DNA of 64,000 bases, from positions 186,001 to 250,000 of the forward strand of contig NZ_JAGHRE010000006.1 of NCBI RefSeq assembly GCF_017743935.1. The letters run 5' to 3'. The number at the start of each line of letters is the position of its first letter. Positions within the stretch are counted from its first letter, which is position 1. Under the pieces are notes generated by a model that did no database searches, was not told the DNA's origin, and was given only the letters and a program-made list of their open reading frames with translations. Positions 18,668-27,107 of this stretch are shown piece after piece. The stretch is from Tropicibacter sp. R16_0. Lineage in GTDB: Bacteria > Pseudomonadota > Alphaproteobacteria > Rhodobacterales > Rhodobacteraceae. Both the position numbers and the translations under genes were made by a program.

Positions 18668-19462
18668 ATGGAAAGTGATGCCGACAAAATCCCACATCGG
18701 GGACACGAACTGTTGAATGTTCTGGCCCGACTTGGCGGGTCTGCGCGTAACGCTCAGATCGCCCAGGTGATGGGTGTGTCAGAGGAAACCGTGCGCCGTC
18801 TGGTCAAGGGGTTGGCCCAGGCCGGACGGGTTGAGCGGGTTCATGGCGGCACCTATCTGCGCGGTTCCCCGGACACGCCGATGTACTCTGGTGCGCTGGA
18901 ACAGAACTCCTCTGAAAAGACCGAAATCGCACGTGCGACGCTCGATCTGGTTGAGGATGGGATGACCGTTTTCATCAACGTCGGGTCGACCACGACCTAT
19001 GTCGCCGAACAACTGCGCGAGCGTAAATCACTGATTGTCGTGACAAATTCCATTGCCGCAGTCGCGGCGCTCGCGGATCACAACAACAACCGCGTGTTCA
19101 TGGCCGGGGGTGAAATCCTGCCATCCGAGCGGGGCACATTCGGCAGCGCGACGGAAGAGTTCGCGCGTCAGTTCAATTATGATCTGGTGATCTTCGGCTC
19201 GGATGCAATCTCGGCCAAGCATGGCTTTCTGGCGTCCAACCCGGACGAGGCGTCGTTGACCCGGGTGCTGACCAACCAGAGCGAAAACGTGATCGTCACC
19301 GCCGATAGCCGCAAGTTCAATACGCGGGCGCCGATGGTGGCCTGTGACCCCAAGAACGTGACTCATTTGGTGACCGACCAGCCACCTGACCAGGACCTCT
19401 CACAAGCGCTCAAGGCGTGGGGGATCGAGGTTCGGATCGCTGCCAACCTGTCAAAAAAGTGA
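18668..19462 (+). CDS. DeoR/GlpR-family transcriptional repressor (copy 1)
   Basis: 264 residues: N-terminal DeoR helix-turn-helix (NAQIAQVMGVSEETVRRLVK), then the sugar-phosphate sensor domain with INVGSTTTYVAE, VVTNSIAAVAAL and the NNNRVFMAGGE block. DeoR proteins generally repress catabolic genes and are released by a phosphorylated sugar or polyol. ATG 18668 is chosen because the upstream extension to 18620 lacks family similarity. It is a close sister of the DeoR protein at 29552-30355 (shared SEETVRR, NNNRV and ERGTFG segments). It lies between a sulfatase and an ABC importer, its likely targets. Confidence 0.88.
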   Translation: MESDADKIPHRGHELLNVLARLGGSARNAQIAQVMGVSEETVRRLVKGLAQAGRVERVHGGTYLRGSPDTPMYSGALEQNSSEKTEIARATLDLVEDGMTVFINVGSTTTYVAEQLRERKSLIVVTNSIAAVAALADHNNNRVFMAGGEILPSERGTFGSATEEFARQFNYDLVIFGSDAISAKHGFLASNPDEASLTRVLTNQSENVIVTADSRKFNTRAPMVACDPKNVTHLVTDQPPDQDLSQALKAWGIEVRIAANLSKK

Positions 19463-19531
19463 AACATAACGCCAATAACCGGGGCAAGTCGCGGGTCAAC
19501 CGCTCCCCCTCAACTCTCAACAGGAGGTAAC

Positions 19532-21574
19532 ATGAAAAAGCTTCTTCTATCCGGCGTCGCCGCCTTTGCTCTGCCGGGCATGGCCGCGGCTGCCAGCTGT
19601 CCGGCGGTCACCGTTGCAGACATGCAAGGTGTCGCCGCAGGCGCGTTCCCGCAGCAGTTTGAACTGGCCGAGTTCCAGGGCGCAGCCAGCTGTGAGCTGG
19701 CCTTTTCCGCCAACCCCGCGATTGCCGATCTGAACGCCCGCATCCGTGGCAACGGCGAATTGCCTGCGTTGGCCGATCGTCTGCCGGCCGAGCCGTTGGT
19801 CGTGGCCCCATACGACGCAATCGGCTCTTATGGTGGCCAGTTGGACGCGCTCTCGAATGCCACGGAATCCGGCACCTCGGACTTCCTGTCGGTGCGCCAC
19901 GTCAACCTGTTCCGCTATTCGGACGACCTGCAAACCGTTGTTCCCAACGTTGCCAAGTCGTGGGCCTGGAACGATGACTTCACCCAACTGACCGTGACCT
20001 TGCGCAAGGGCCACAAATGGTCGGACGGTGCGCCATTCACCGCAGCAGACGTCGCGTTCTGGTACAACAACCTGATGATGGACACCAACGTCATTGCCGA
20101 GGCCAAGGATTATGCTCTGGCTGGCGGCAAGCCTATGAAGGTTGAGGCCGTTGACGACGTCACCGTCACCTTCACTCTGGAAGCGCCCAAGCCTGGCCTG
20201 ATCGAGACCTTCTCGTTCACCTATGTGCAGCCGTTCCAACCCAAGCATTTCTTTGAGCAGTTCCACCCGGCCCTGAACGACCAGGCGGACGCAAATGCCA
20301 AGGCGCTTGGCTACGAAGGCGGCTATGATCTGATCAAGGCCTACTATGGCAACTCGGATTGGATGGACACGCCGTCGCCGATGCTGACCGCGGGCGACAA
20401 GCTGGCCGACCTGCCGCGCGACACCATGCCGACGCTGGAAAGCCACATCCTGGTGAAAGAGACGACCGAAGGCCGTCACTATGTCGCCAATCCCTACTTC
20501 TTTCAGGTCGACACCGCAGGCAACCAGCTGCCCTATATCTCGGAAATGGACGAGATCTATGTGGGCGACGAAGAGGTGCGCACGCTCAAACTGTTGAACG
20601 GCGAGGTTGACTACAAATCGCAAGCTGTGAACCTGACTTCGGCTCCGGTTCTGCTGGAAGGTCAGGAAAAGGGCAACTACACCGTTGACGTCAAGCCGGG
20701 CATCGCCAGCCCGACCATTTCGTTCAACGTGACCGCCGAAGATGAAGCCCGCCGCGCCATTTTTGGTGATGTACGCTTCCGCACAGCGATGTCAGTTGCA
20801 ATCAACCGTGACGAGCTGAACGAGGTTGTGGCCTTTGGTTTGGGCACACCGACGCAATACATCGGTTTCTCGCCGCGCCCTGATTTCATCGACGCCAAGT
20901 GGTCGGACCACGAGGCCGGTTTTGATCCGGCACGTGCCAATGCGCTGTTGGACGAGATGGGTCTGGTCGACAAGGACGGTGACGGCGCACGTGACCTGCC
21001 CGATGGTTCGCCCTTTGTGCTGGACTGGCAGTTCTCGACGCAAGCAAGCTCGGCTCAGCTGGTGGAACTGGTTGCGCAGAACTGGACCGATGTTGGCGTG
21101 AAAACCACCATCAAAGAGGTCACTTCGGACGAGTTCCGTTCGGCCCAGTCGTCGAACCAGCTGGACATCACCATGTGGGGCAAAGGCCAGCCGGCCGGTT
21201 CTATCTTGGGCGACGGCGAGATCTGGGTGCCCCCGTTTGATGGCTACTTTGACGTGCGCACCGGCATGCTGTGGGCTGAATACATCAGCTCGAACGGCGA
21301 AAACGGTGTTGAGCCGCCAGCATGGGTTGCTGATCTGAAAGGCGCGCTGGACACCTATCAGTCCTCGGCTCCGGGCACTGATGCGTCGATTGCGGCGGCC
21401 CAGAAGATGGTCGAGATCATGGCAGGTCAAGTGCTGTTCATCGGCACCGTGAATGCGCCTGCGCCGATCTATCGCTCGAACAACCTCAAGAACTTCACCG
21501 AATTCAAGACGCAGTCTTATGAATTCTACCGGACCTATCCGTACCGTCCGGCACAGTGGTTCCTGACCGAGTGA
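19532..21574 (+). CDS. ABC transporter substrate-binding protein, family 5 (peptide/opine type)
   Basis: Periplasmic solute receptor. 680 residues with a signal peptide (MKKLLLSGVAAFALPGMAAA) and an SBP_bac_5 core from about residue 95 (VPNVAKSWAWNDDFTQLTVTLRKGHKWSDG) to the end. It is about 130 residues longer than DppA/OppA. The extra part includes roughly 75 residues after the signal peptide with a Cys pair (ASCPAV near residue 22 and ASCELA near 50) that could form a disulfide. An AGGAGG Shine-Dalgarno precedes the ATG. First gene of a five-gene importer. Ligand could be an oligopeptide, opine or glycerophospho/sulfo compound; context of hydrolases and DeoR suggests an ester substrate, but that is speculative. 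Confidence 0.88.
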   Translation: MKKLLLSGVAAFALPGMAAAASCPAVTVADMQGVAAGAFPQQFELAEFQGAASCELAFSANPAIADLNARIRGNGELPALADRLPAEPLVVAPYDAIGSYGGQLDALSNATESGTSDFLSVRHVNLFRYSDDLQTVVPNVAKSWAWNDDFTQLTVTLRKGHKWSDGAPFTAADVAFWYNNLMMDTNVIAEAKDYALAGGKPMKVEAVDDVTVTFTLEAPKPGLIETFSFTYVQPFQPKHFFEQFHPALNDQADANAKALGYEGGYDLIKAYYGNSDWMDTPSPMLTAGDKLADLPRDTMPTLESHILVKETTEGRHYVANPYFFQVDTAGNQLPYISEMDEIYVGDEEVRTLKLLNGEVDYKSQAVNLTSAPVLLEGQEKGNYTVDVKPGIASPTISFNVTAEDEARRAIFGDVRFRTAMSVAINRDELNEVVAFGLGTPTQYIGFSPRPDFIDAKWSDHEAGFDPARANALLDEMGLVDKDGDGARDLPDGSPFVLDWQFSTQASSAQLVELVAQNWTDVGVKTTIKEVTSDEFRSAQSSNQLDITMWGKGQPAGSILGDGEIWVPPFDGYFDVRTGMLWAEYISSNGENGVEPPAWVADLKGALDTYQSSAPGTDASIAAAQKMVEIMAGQVLFIGTVNAPAPIYRSNNLKNFTEFKTQSYEFYRTYPYRPAQWFLTE

Positions 21575-21597
21575 TCGGGTTCTGACAACACGACACG

Positions 21598-21622
21598 AAA
21601 GCGGGCGTTCGCGCCCGTTTTC
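21598..21622 (+). terminator. UUCG-capped hairpin with T-run between binding protein and permease
   Basis: CGGGCG (21602-21607), TTCG tetraloop, CGCCCG (21612-21617), followed by TTTT; flanking AAA and TTT extend the stem. Placed 27 bases after the binding-protein stop and before the permease start, it looks like a partial terminator or mRNA 3'-end protector that raises binding-protein output relative to the membrane genes. Confidence 0.7.
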
Positions 21623-21642
21623 CAATACCCCGAGGGATAAAG

Positions 21643-22647
21643 ATGTTCCAATTCGCCCGATTTGCGGCAACCCGCGCGGTGATGGCATTGATCACGTTGA
21701 TGATCGTGTCTCTCGTGGTGTTTTCGCTGATGGAGCTGGTGCCCGGCGACTGCGCCGAGCGGTACCTGGCCTATAAAAACACCCAAGGGTCGGCCATTAC
21801 CCTTGCTGATATCGAGGCCGAGCGCGCCCGGCTGGGGTTGGACCGCCCGTTCCTGACCCGTTGGGCCAGCTGGCTGAGCGGTGCTTTCCGGGGTGAGTTC
21901 GGCGACAGCTGCATCCTGCGCGTGAACATCGCGCAGCTTTTGGGTGACAAATTTTGGATTTCGCTGTGGATCTGCCTGGGCTCGCTGCTCTTGGCTTACA
22001 TGATCGCCATTCCTGTTGGCATCATCTCGGCTGCGTCGCGCAATGCGCTGCTGAACAACTCGCTGCGGATCGTCAGCTATCTGGGTCTGGCGATGCCGAA
22101 CTTCCTGCTGGCGCTGATGATCATGCTGGTCTCGACCGTCTACTTTGGTGAGACGCTGACGGGCCTGTTCTCGCCCGAATACAAGGACGCGCCCTGGTCG
22201 TGGGACAAGTTTGTTGATCTGCTCAGCCACGCCTGGTTACCGATTTTCATTCTGGGCTGGTCTGCCACCGCCTTTGCCCTGCAAACCGTGCGCGCATTGA
22301 TGTCGGATGAGATCGGCAAGCTATATGTCACGGCGGCCGAGGCACGCGGCATTCACGGCGCACGCCTGCTGTGGCGGTATCCGGCGCGTCATTCTTTGGG
22401 TCCGATCGTGAACTCGCTGGGGTTCGACTTGAACCGCATCTTCAATGAGCTGCCCATCGTGGCGCTGATCCTGACGTTGACTGAGGCGGGATCGTTGCTG
22501 CTGGAATCCCTGGCGCGGTCAAACGACCAACAGCTGGCGGGCGCGATCATCTTCCTGCTCACGGCCTCTATCGTGACGCTGAACTTTCTCACGGACATGC
22601 TGCTTGCGGTCATCGACCCGCGCGTCCGCAAAAGCATCCTGAGGTAA
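21643..22647 (+). CDS. ABC transporter permease, DppB/YejB type
   Basis: First transmembrane subunit of the family-5 importer. 334 residues, six predicted TM segments beginning with VMALITLMIVSLVVFSLMEL; the EAA coupling loop with TAAEARGI appears near residue 230. An N-terminal extracytoplasmic segment (about 35-90) carries two Cys (CAERY, DSCIL). GAGGG precedes the ATG. It is followed after 4 bases by the second permease; both should form a heterodimer energised by the two downstream ATPases. Confidence 0.92.
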   Translation: MFQFARFAATRAVMALITLMIVSLVVFSLMELVPGDCAERYLAYKNTQGSAITLADIEAERARLGLDRPFLTRWASWLSGAFRGEFGDSCILRVNIAQLLGDKFWISLWICLGSLLLAYMIAIPVGIISAASRNALLNNSLRIVSYLGLAMPNFLLALMIMLVSTVYFGETLTGLFSPEYKDAPWSWDKFVDLLSHAWLPIFILGWSATAFALQTVRALMSDEIGKLYVTAAEARGIHGARLLWRYPARHSLGPIVNSLGFDLNRIFNELPIVALILTLTEAGSLLLESLARSNDQQLAGAIIFLLTASIVTLNFLTDMLLAVIDPRVRKSILR

Positions 22648-22651
22648 GCCG

Positions 22652-23782
22652 ATGAGCACGACGACAACAAACCAAAAGGCGAAAGAAGCCTATTTCACCG
22701 CCTCACAAGGGCAGCTGATCTGGGCACGTTTCAAAAAGCAGAAGGCCGCGATGGTGGCAGCCGTTGTGCTGATGGTGCTGATCCTTTCGGGGCTTTTTGC
22801 GCCCTTCTTGTCGCCCTATGATCCGACCGTAGCGGGCCGGGACAAGGATTACCTGAATGGGGCTCCGCAGATCCCCAAGTTTTGTGATGAAAACGGCTGC
22901 TCGATGCGCCCGTTCCTGTACACCGTGACACGCGAACGGTCCTTGGCGACCAACTTTCGCTGGGTGGAAAAGATCAACAAGGATGAGCGCCGTTATGTGC
23001 AGTTCTTTGTGAAGGGCGACGACTACAAGCTCTTTGGCCTCATTCCCGGTAGCGTGCATCTGTTTGGAATGGAGGAGGGATACATCCACCTCTTTGGTAC
23101 CGATAGCGCGGGTAAAGACATATTTAGCCGCACGCTGCACGCGATCTGGACATCACTACAGGTCGGAACGATGGGTGTCGTGATTTCATTTGTTTTGGCG
23201 CTCGTGATCGGGGGTATCTCTGGCTACTACGGCGGTTGGTTGGATAGCGTGATCCAGATGATAACGGACGCGATCCGAACGGTGCCCGCGATCCCGCTGT
23301 TCATGGCCATTGCCGCCTTTATCCCGCCGGAGTGGTCGGCGGAAACGCGGTTTTTCTTCATATCAATGATCCTGGGCCTGATTGGTTGGCCGACATTGGC
23401 GCGTCGTGTTCGCACACATCTGCTGACCGAGCGGAACCAGGAATACGTGCTGGCCGCCAAACTATGCGGGGCGTCCCCCAGCCACATCATCCGCCGTCAT
23501 CTGCTGCCCAGTTTCACCAGCTACATCATCGTCGATCTGGTAATCTCCTTCCCCTATATGGTGCTGAGCGAGACGGCCTTGTCGTTCATCGGTCTGGGCC
23601 TCAAGGATCCGGTGAACTCCCTTGGCGTGATGCTGCAGAACGTGACCAAGGCGGACGTGCTGCTGAATTATCAGTGGTATTTCATCCCGGTCATCTTCTT
23701 CATCGCCTTGGTGATGGCGTTTGTGTTTGTGGGTGACGGGTTGCGCGACGCCGCTGACCCCTATTCGGAGACCCGGAAATGA
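22652..23782 (+). CDS. ABC transporter permease, DppC/YejE type
   Basis: Second transmembrane subunit. 376 residues: TM1 at about 34-52 (AAVVLMVLILSGLFAPFL), then an extracytoplasmic region of roughly 100 residues (CDENGC, FLYTVTRERS, FGMEEGYIHLFGTDSAGKDI), then five TM segments and an EAA loop (LAAKLCGASPSHIIRRHLLP). The long loop is typical of the YejE-like branch and not of the shorter DppC. The gene ends with ATGA overlapping the next start, indicating translational coupling to the ATPases. Confidence 0.92.
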   Translation: MSTTTTNQKAKEAYFTASQGQLIWARFKKQKAAMVAAVVLMVLILSGLFAPFLSPYDPTVAGRDKDYLNGAPQIPKFCDENGCSMRPFLYTVTRERSLATNFRWVEKINKDERRYVQFFVKGDDYKLFGLIPGSVHLFGMEEGYIHLFGTDSAGKDIFSRTLHAIWTSLQVGTMGVVISFVLALVIGGISGYYGGWLDSVIQMITDAIRTVPAIPLFMAIAAFIPPEWSAETRFFFISMILGLIGWPTLARRVRTHLLTERNQEYVLAAKLCGASPSHIIRRHLLPSFTSYIIVDLVISFPYMVLSETALSFIGLGLKDPVNSLGVMLQNVTKADVLLNYQWYFIPVIFFIALVMAFVFVGDGLRDAADPYSETRK

Positions 23783-24777
23783 GCCTGATCGACGTTGAAA
23801 ACCTGACGGTTCAGTTCAAGACAGACGAGGGGTTGGTAACCGCCGTCGACGATGTGTCCTTCTCACTGAAACCGGGTGAGGTGATGGGCCTGGTGGGCGA
23901 AAGCGGCTCGGGAAAGTCGGTGACCGCCAAGTCGCTGATGAAGCTGAATGCGCGCAACACCGTCTATGGACCCGACAGCCGGATCACCTTGCATCTGGAT
24001 GATGGACCGGTGGATGTGATGGGGCTGAAGCGCCCACGCGACATGCAGGTCGTGCGCGGTGGGGCGATCAGCATGATCTTTCAGGAGCCCATGGCAAGCT
24101 TTGCACCAGCCATGACCATTGGCAGCCAGATGGTCGAGCAGCTGTTGATCCACACCAGCATGAACAAGAAACAGGCCAAAGAACTGTCGATCGAGATGTT
24201 GGATCGGGTTGGCATTCTGGATCCGGCGATCCGGTTTGGTCAATACGCGTTTGAGCTGTCGGGCGGGATGCGCCAACGCGCGATGATCGCAATGGCGCTG
24301 TCGACCAAACCCAAACTGCTGATCGCGGACGAGCCGACCACGGCGCTGGACGTGACCATTCAGGTGCAGGTGCTGGACCTGATGCGTGATCTGGTGGCCG
24401 AATTTGGCATGGGCATCATCTTCATCACCCACGACCTGAGCGTGGTGGCCCAGACCGCCGACAAGGTGGCGGTGATGTATTTGGGTCGAATCCTGGAAAG
24501 CGGCCCGGTGCGGGATGTGATCCGTACGCCTGCTCACGCCTATACGCGCGGGTTGCTGAACGCGCTGCCCCGCCTTGATGATCTGGACGCCCCATTGACG
24601 CCCATTCCAGGCGACATCCCCTCGCCGTTGGAACGCCCCAATGGCTGTGTGTTCCATCCGCGCAACCCGGAACTGCAACCGGGCTCGCGCTATGAAACCG
24701 AACGCCCGCCTTTGACCGAGGTCAGCCCCGGTCATTTCGCTGCCCTGTTCCCCGAAGACGTGCCGAGCCTATCATGA
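23779..24777 (+). CDS. ABC transporter ATP-binding protein, DppD/OppD type
   Basis: 332 residues. Walker [12 protein letters not shown] near residues 37-47, Q-loop [10 protein letters not shown], signature LSGGMRQR, Walker [15 protein letters not shown]-loop ITHDLSVV. The C-terminal oligopeptide-transporter extension contains [10 protein letters not shown], but the cysteine cluster that holds an Fe-S centre in some OppD/DppD proteins is not complete. Overlaps both neighbours by 4 bases. It drives the importer together with the following ATPase. Confidence 0.93.
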   Translation: MSLIDVENLTVQFKTDEGLVTAVDDVSFSLKPGEVMGLVGESGSGKSVTAKSLMKLNARNTVYGPDSRITLHLDDGPVDVMGLKRPRDMQVVRGGAISMIFQEPMASFAPAMTIGSQMVEQLLIHTSMNKKQAKELSIEMLDRVGILDPAIRFGQYAFELSGGMRQRAMIAMALSTKPKLLIADEPTTALDVTIQVQVLDLMRDLVAEFGMGIIFITHDLSVVAQTADKVAVMYLGRILESGPVRDVIRTPAHAYTRGLLNALPRLDDLDAPLTPIPGDIPSPLERPNGCVFHPRNPELQPGSRYETERPPLTEVSPGHFAALFPEDVPSLS

Positions 24778-25607
24778 CCAAACCCCTGATCAGAACCAAG
24801 GATCTGTCGGTCGAGTTTTCCATCGGCGGCAAGATTTTCAACAAAAAGACGCTCAAGGCGGTCAACGATGTCACCTTTGAAATCCCGCGCGGGGCTTTTG
24901 TGGGCGTTGTGGGGGAAAGCGGATCAGGCAAGACTACTTTGGGGCGCGCTCTGTTGAACGCCGTCGACATTACCGGTGGTGAGGCCGAATATGATGATGG
25001 CGAGGTGCAGTTTGATCTGGCCAACATGTCGCCTGCAGATCTGAAAGAATACCGTCGCCGCGCGCAGTTGATCTTTCAGGATCCCTATGCCGCGTTGAGC
25101 CCGCGCATGACCGTACGCGACATCATCGCAGAACCGCTCGAAGTGATGGGCCTGACCAAATCGCGCGAGGAAACCGACGCGCGTGTGCGCGAGATTGCGG
25201 GCAAATGCCGGTTGAACTTGGAACATCTACGCCGCTACCCGCATGCATTTTCGGGCGGTCAGCGGCAGCGGATTTCCATTGCGCGAGCATTGGCCAGCAA
25301 CCCTAGGTTCGTGATCGCGGATGAATGCGTGGCGGCCTTGGATGTATCGATTCAGGCGGACATTCTGAACTTGCTCAAGTCCTTGCAAAAGGACCTGGGG
25401 CTGACCTTCATGTTCATCAGTCATGACCTGTCGGTGGTGGCGCATACCTGTGATCATGTGGTGGTCATGTACCACGGCAAGATCGTTGAAAGCGCACCCA
25501 CGCGCGAGCTCTTTGCCAATCCGCAGCAGGATTACACACGAAATTTGCTGGCGGCGATCCCATCGCTGGATCCGGATCAAAAGTCGCGCGCACCCGCGGT
25601 GGGGTGA
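24774..25607 (+). CDS. ABC transporter ATP-binding protein, DppF/OppF type
   Basis: 277 residues. Walker [13 protein letters not shown] near 45-56, Q-loop LIFQDPYAAL, signature FSGGQRQR, Walker B FVIADECVAALD with cysteine where proline is usual (DEC for DEP), H-loop ISHDLSVVAH. Last gene of the five-gene importer; a strong terminator follows 28 bases later. The Cys substitution lies after the catalytic glutamate and does not remove it, so activity is expected. Confidence 0.92.
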   Translation: MTKPLIRTKDLSVEFSIGGKIFNKKTLKAVNDVTFEIPRGAFVGVVGESGSGKTTLGRALLNAVDITGGEAEYDDGEVQFDLANMSPADLKEYRRRAQLIFQDPYAALSPRMTVRDIIAEPLEVMGLTKSREETDARVREIAGKCRLNLEHLRRYPHAFSGGQRQRISIARALASNPRFVIADECVAALDVSIQADILNLLKSLQKDLGLTFMFISHDLSVVAHTCDHVVVMYHGKIVESAPTRELFANPQQDYTRNLLAAIPSLDPDQKSRAPAVG

Positions 25608-25635
25608 CGCGCGCCAAGATCCGATGTCGTCAGTC

Positions 25636-25671
25636 GGCGCCCGTTTCCCCATGGACGGGCGCCTATTTTTT
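25636..25671 (+). terminator. Intrinsic terminator after ABC importer operon
   Basis: Perfect 9-bp stem GGCGCCCGT (25636-25644) with ACGGGCGCC (25655-25663), 10-base loop, then TATTTTTT. It ends the rightward operon just before the convergent ccdB stop at 25674. Confidence 0.9.
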
Positions 25672-25673
25672 CG

Positions 25674-25964
25674 TCAAACCCCGGACATCAGCACATCAAC
25701 GGCGCGCGTGACTTGGTCGGCTTGGTCCGACACATTTCCGACACGCCGCAGGCTGGATCGCCGAACCGCAGTGATCAGACGGGTCGCCAGGATCAGGGAC
25801 GTCTCAGCGTGCTGTATCTCGGGGTTCAGGTGTCGGACGGCCGGATAGTTCGGCAAAAGCGGGATCACAACCACCGAAGGGTCAGGCGGCAAGAGATCGC
25901 TTTCGACCACAACCATGTAAACGCCGCCATATTCGGCCACGTCATGACGGCTCAGCGTTTCCAC
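25674..25964 (-). CDS. ccdB: CcdB-family toxin of a type II toxin-antitoxin pair
   Basis: 96 residues resembling CcdB, a small beta-rich protein that poisons DNA gyrase: YMVVVESDLLPPDPSVVVIPLLP matches the family core, followed by the conserved C-terminal helix. In F-plasmid CcdB the last residues Trp-Gly-Ile contact gyrase; this protein ends Ser-Gly-Val, without the Trp. Its start overlaps the ccdA end by 13 bases, the normal antitoxin-first, coupled order. Family membership is likely; lethality is not assured given the altered C terminus. Confidence 0.8.
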   Translation of the reverse strand: METLSRHDVAEYGGVYMVVVESDLLPPDPSVVVIPLLPNYPAVRHLNPEIQHAETSLILATRLITAVRRSSLRRVGNVSDQADQVTRAVDVLMSGV

Positions 25965-26206
25965 GTCGCTGCTCCGGGTGAGGTCATGATGTCAGCCAGC
26001 GGGTGGCCGTTAGCTTCGTGCCATTCGGATTGGGCCTGAAAGGCATCAGCGTTATCCTGCAGCCATTGTTGCTGCCGGGCCTCGGAAACCGCCTTTTGCA
26101 GTGCTGCCTCAGCAACGGCAGAGACGTTGATTCCCAGATCCTTGGCGTGATCCAACGCCTCTGCGTCGAGCGTCAGAGAAGTTTTGCGTTTTGCCATGGC
26201 TGCCAT
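25952..26206 (-). CDS. ccdA: CcdA-family antitoxin
   Basis: 84 residues. N-terminal ribbon-helix-helix DNA-binding half (KRKTSLTLDAEALDHAKDLG) and a C-terminal toxin-neutralising tail (QWLQDNADAFQAQSEWHEANG) with the W-x(6)-A-F pattern of CcdA. ATG 26206 is supported by GGAGG six bases upstream; the second ATG at 26197 is too far from it. First gene of the ccdAB pair and probable autorepressor through the palindrome directly upstream. Confidence 0.85.
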   Translation of the reverse strand: MAAMAKRKTSLTLDAEALDHAKDLGINVSAVAEAALQKAVSEARQQQWLQDNADAFQAQSEWHEANGHPLADIMTSPGAATWKR

Positions 26207-26221
26207 CTGGCACCTCCAACA

Positions 26222-26240
26222 TATACCGCAAAGGTATACC
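26222..26240. promoter_or_regulatory. TATACC-N5-GGTATA(CC) operator candidate for CcdA
   Basis: Inverted repeat TATACC (26222-26227) and GGTATA (26233-26238), with GGTATACC (26233-26240) itself a perfect palindrome, lying 16 bases before the ccdA ATG. Small tandem palindromes at this place are what ribbon-helix-helix antitoxins bind; AT-rich TATA elements may also act as the -10 box. Confidence 0.6.
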
Positions 26241-26255
26241 GCGAGGTGTTATGGA

Positions 26256-27101
26256 TCAAGATTGCCCACTCATCCCGATCAAAGCCACACCAACAGCCAT
26301 GAGAACAGCTGCGCCGAGGCGGCGTTTCCAATTGCCTTCGCCGAGCAGGAGGAACCCGATCAGAGCGGCGAAAATGACAGAGGTTTCGCGCAAGGCGGAC
26401 ACCGCGCCAAGCGGCGCGAAATTCTTGGCATAAAGCACAAGGCCATAAGCGGTCATCGACACCAGCCCGCCGGCAAGGCCAAGCGCCCAGACCCGTGGGG
26501 GCAGGGCGGCCAGGGTTGAGCGTTTCCGGATCGCAACAAAGCCCGCGATGAAGATGTGCAAGAACGCGCCCCAGGCCCAATAGGACAAGGTATTTCCGGA
26601 CAGTCTGACGCCGATCCCGTCCACCACCGAATAGATCGAGATGCAGAACCCAGTGCCAACTGCAAACCCAAGGGCCGCACGACCAACGCCTGATCTCAAC
26701 GCTTTCCAACTGCTGAGTTGAATGCCAAGGGCGATCACCGCGATGCCCGCCCAAGCCTGCAATGGCAGAACCTCGCCCACCAGGATCATGGCCCACAAAG
26801 AGACCAGGGCAGGGACGATACCGCGCGCGATGGGATAGACGACGCTGAGATCGCCATGCTGATAGGCGCGCGCCAGCATGTAGTAGTAGCCGAAATGCAC
26901 CACGGTCGAGAGCAAGATGTAGACAAAGCTCTCAGTGGTTGGGAGAGGCAGGAAAATGACCATCACTCCACCCACCAGCACGTGACCAAAGGCCACCAGA
27001 CCCAGCGTGGTCGTGCGATCCGCGGCCGTTTTCACGATCGCATTCCAGATCGCATGCAGCAGCGCGGCAGACAGGATGATAACAACAACGGAGGCGGACA
27101 T
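26256..27101 (-). CDS. EamA/DMT-family permease
   Basis: 281 residues with ten predicted TM helices in two EamA repeats (ILSAALLHAIWNAIVK onward; second repeat from about residue 148). Members are drug/metabolite exporters or importers in the inner membrane. It is the last gene of the leftward run deoR, IMPase, Na/Pi symporter, DMT permease, starting 6 bases after the symporter stop, so it probably moves a metabolite of that pathway. Substrate unknown. Confidence 0.87.
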   Translation of the reverse strand: MSASVVVIILSAALLHAIWNAIVKTAADRTTTLGLVAFGHVLVGGVMVIFLPLPTTESFVYILLSTVVHFGYYYMLARAYQHGDLSVVYPIARGIVPALVSLWAMILVGEVLPLQAWAGIAVIALGIQLSSWKALRSGVGRAALGFAVGTGFCISIYSVVDGIGVRLSGNTLSYWAWGAFLHIFIAGFVAIRKRSTLAALPPRVWALGLAGGLVSMTAYGLVLYAKNFAPLGAVSALRETSVIFAALIGFLLLGEGNWKRRLGAAVLMAVGVALIGMSGQS

Positions 27102-27107
27102 CGGCGA

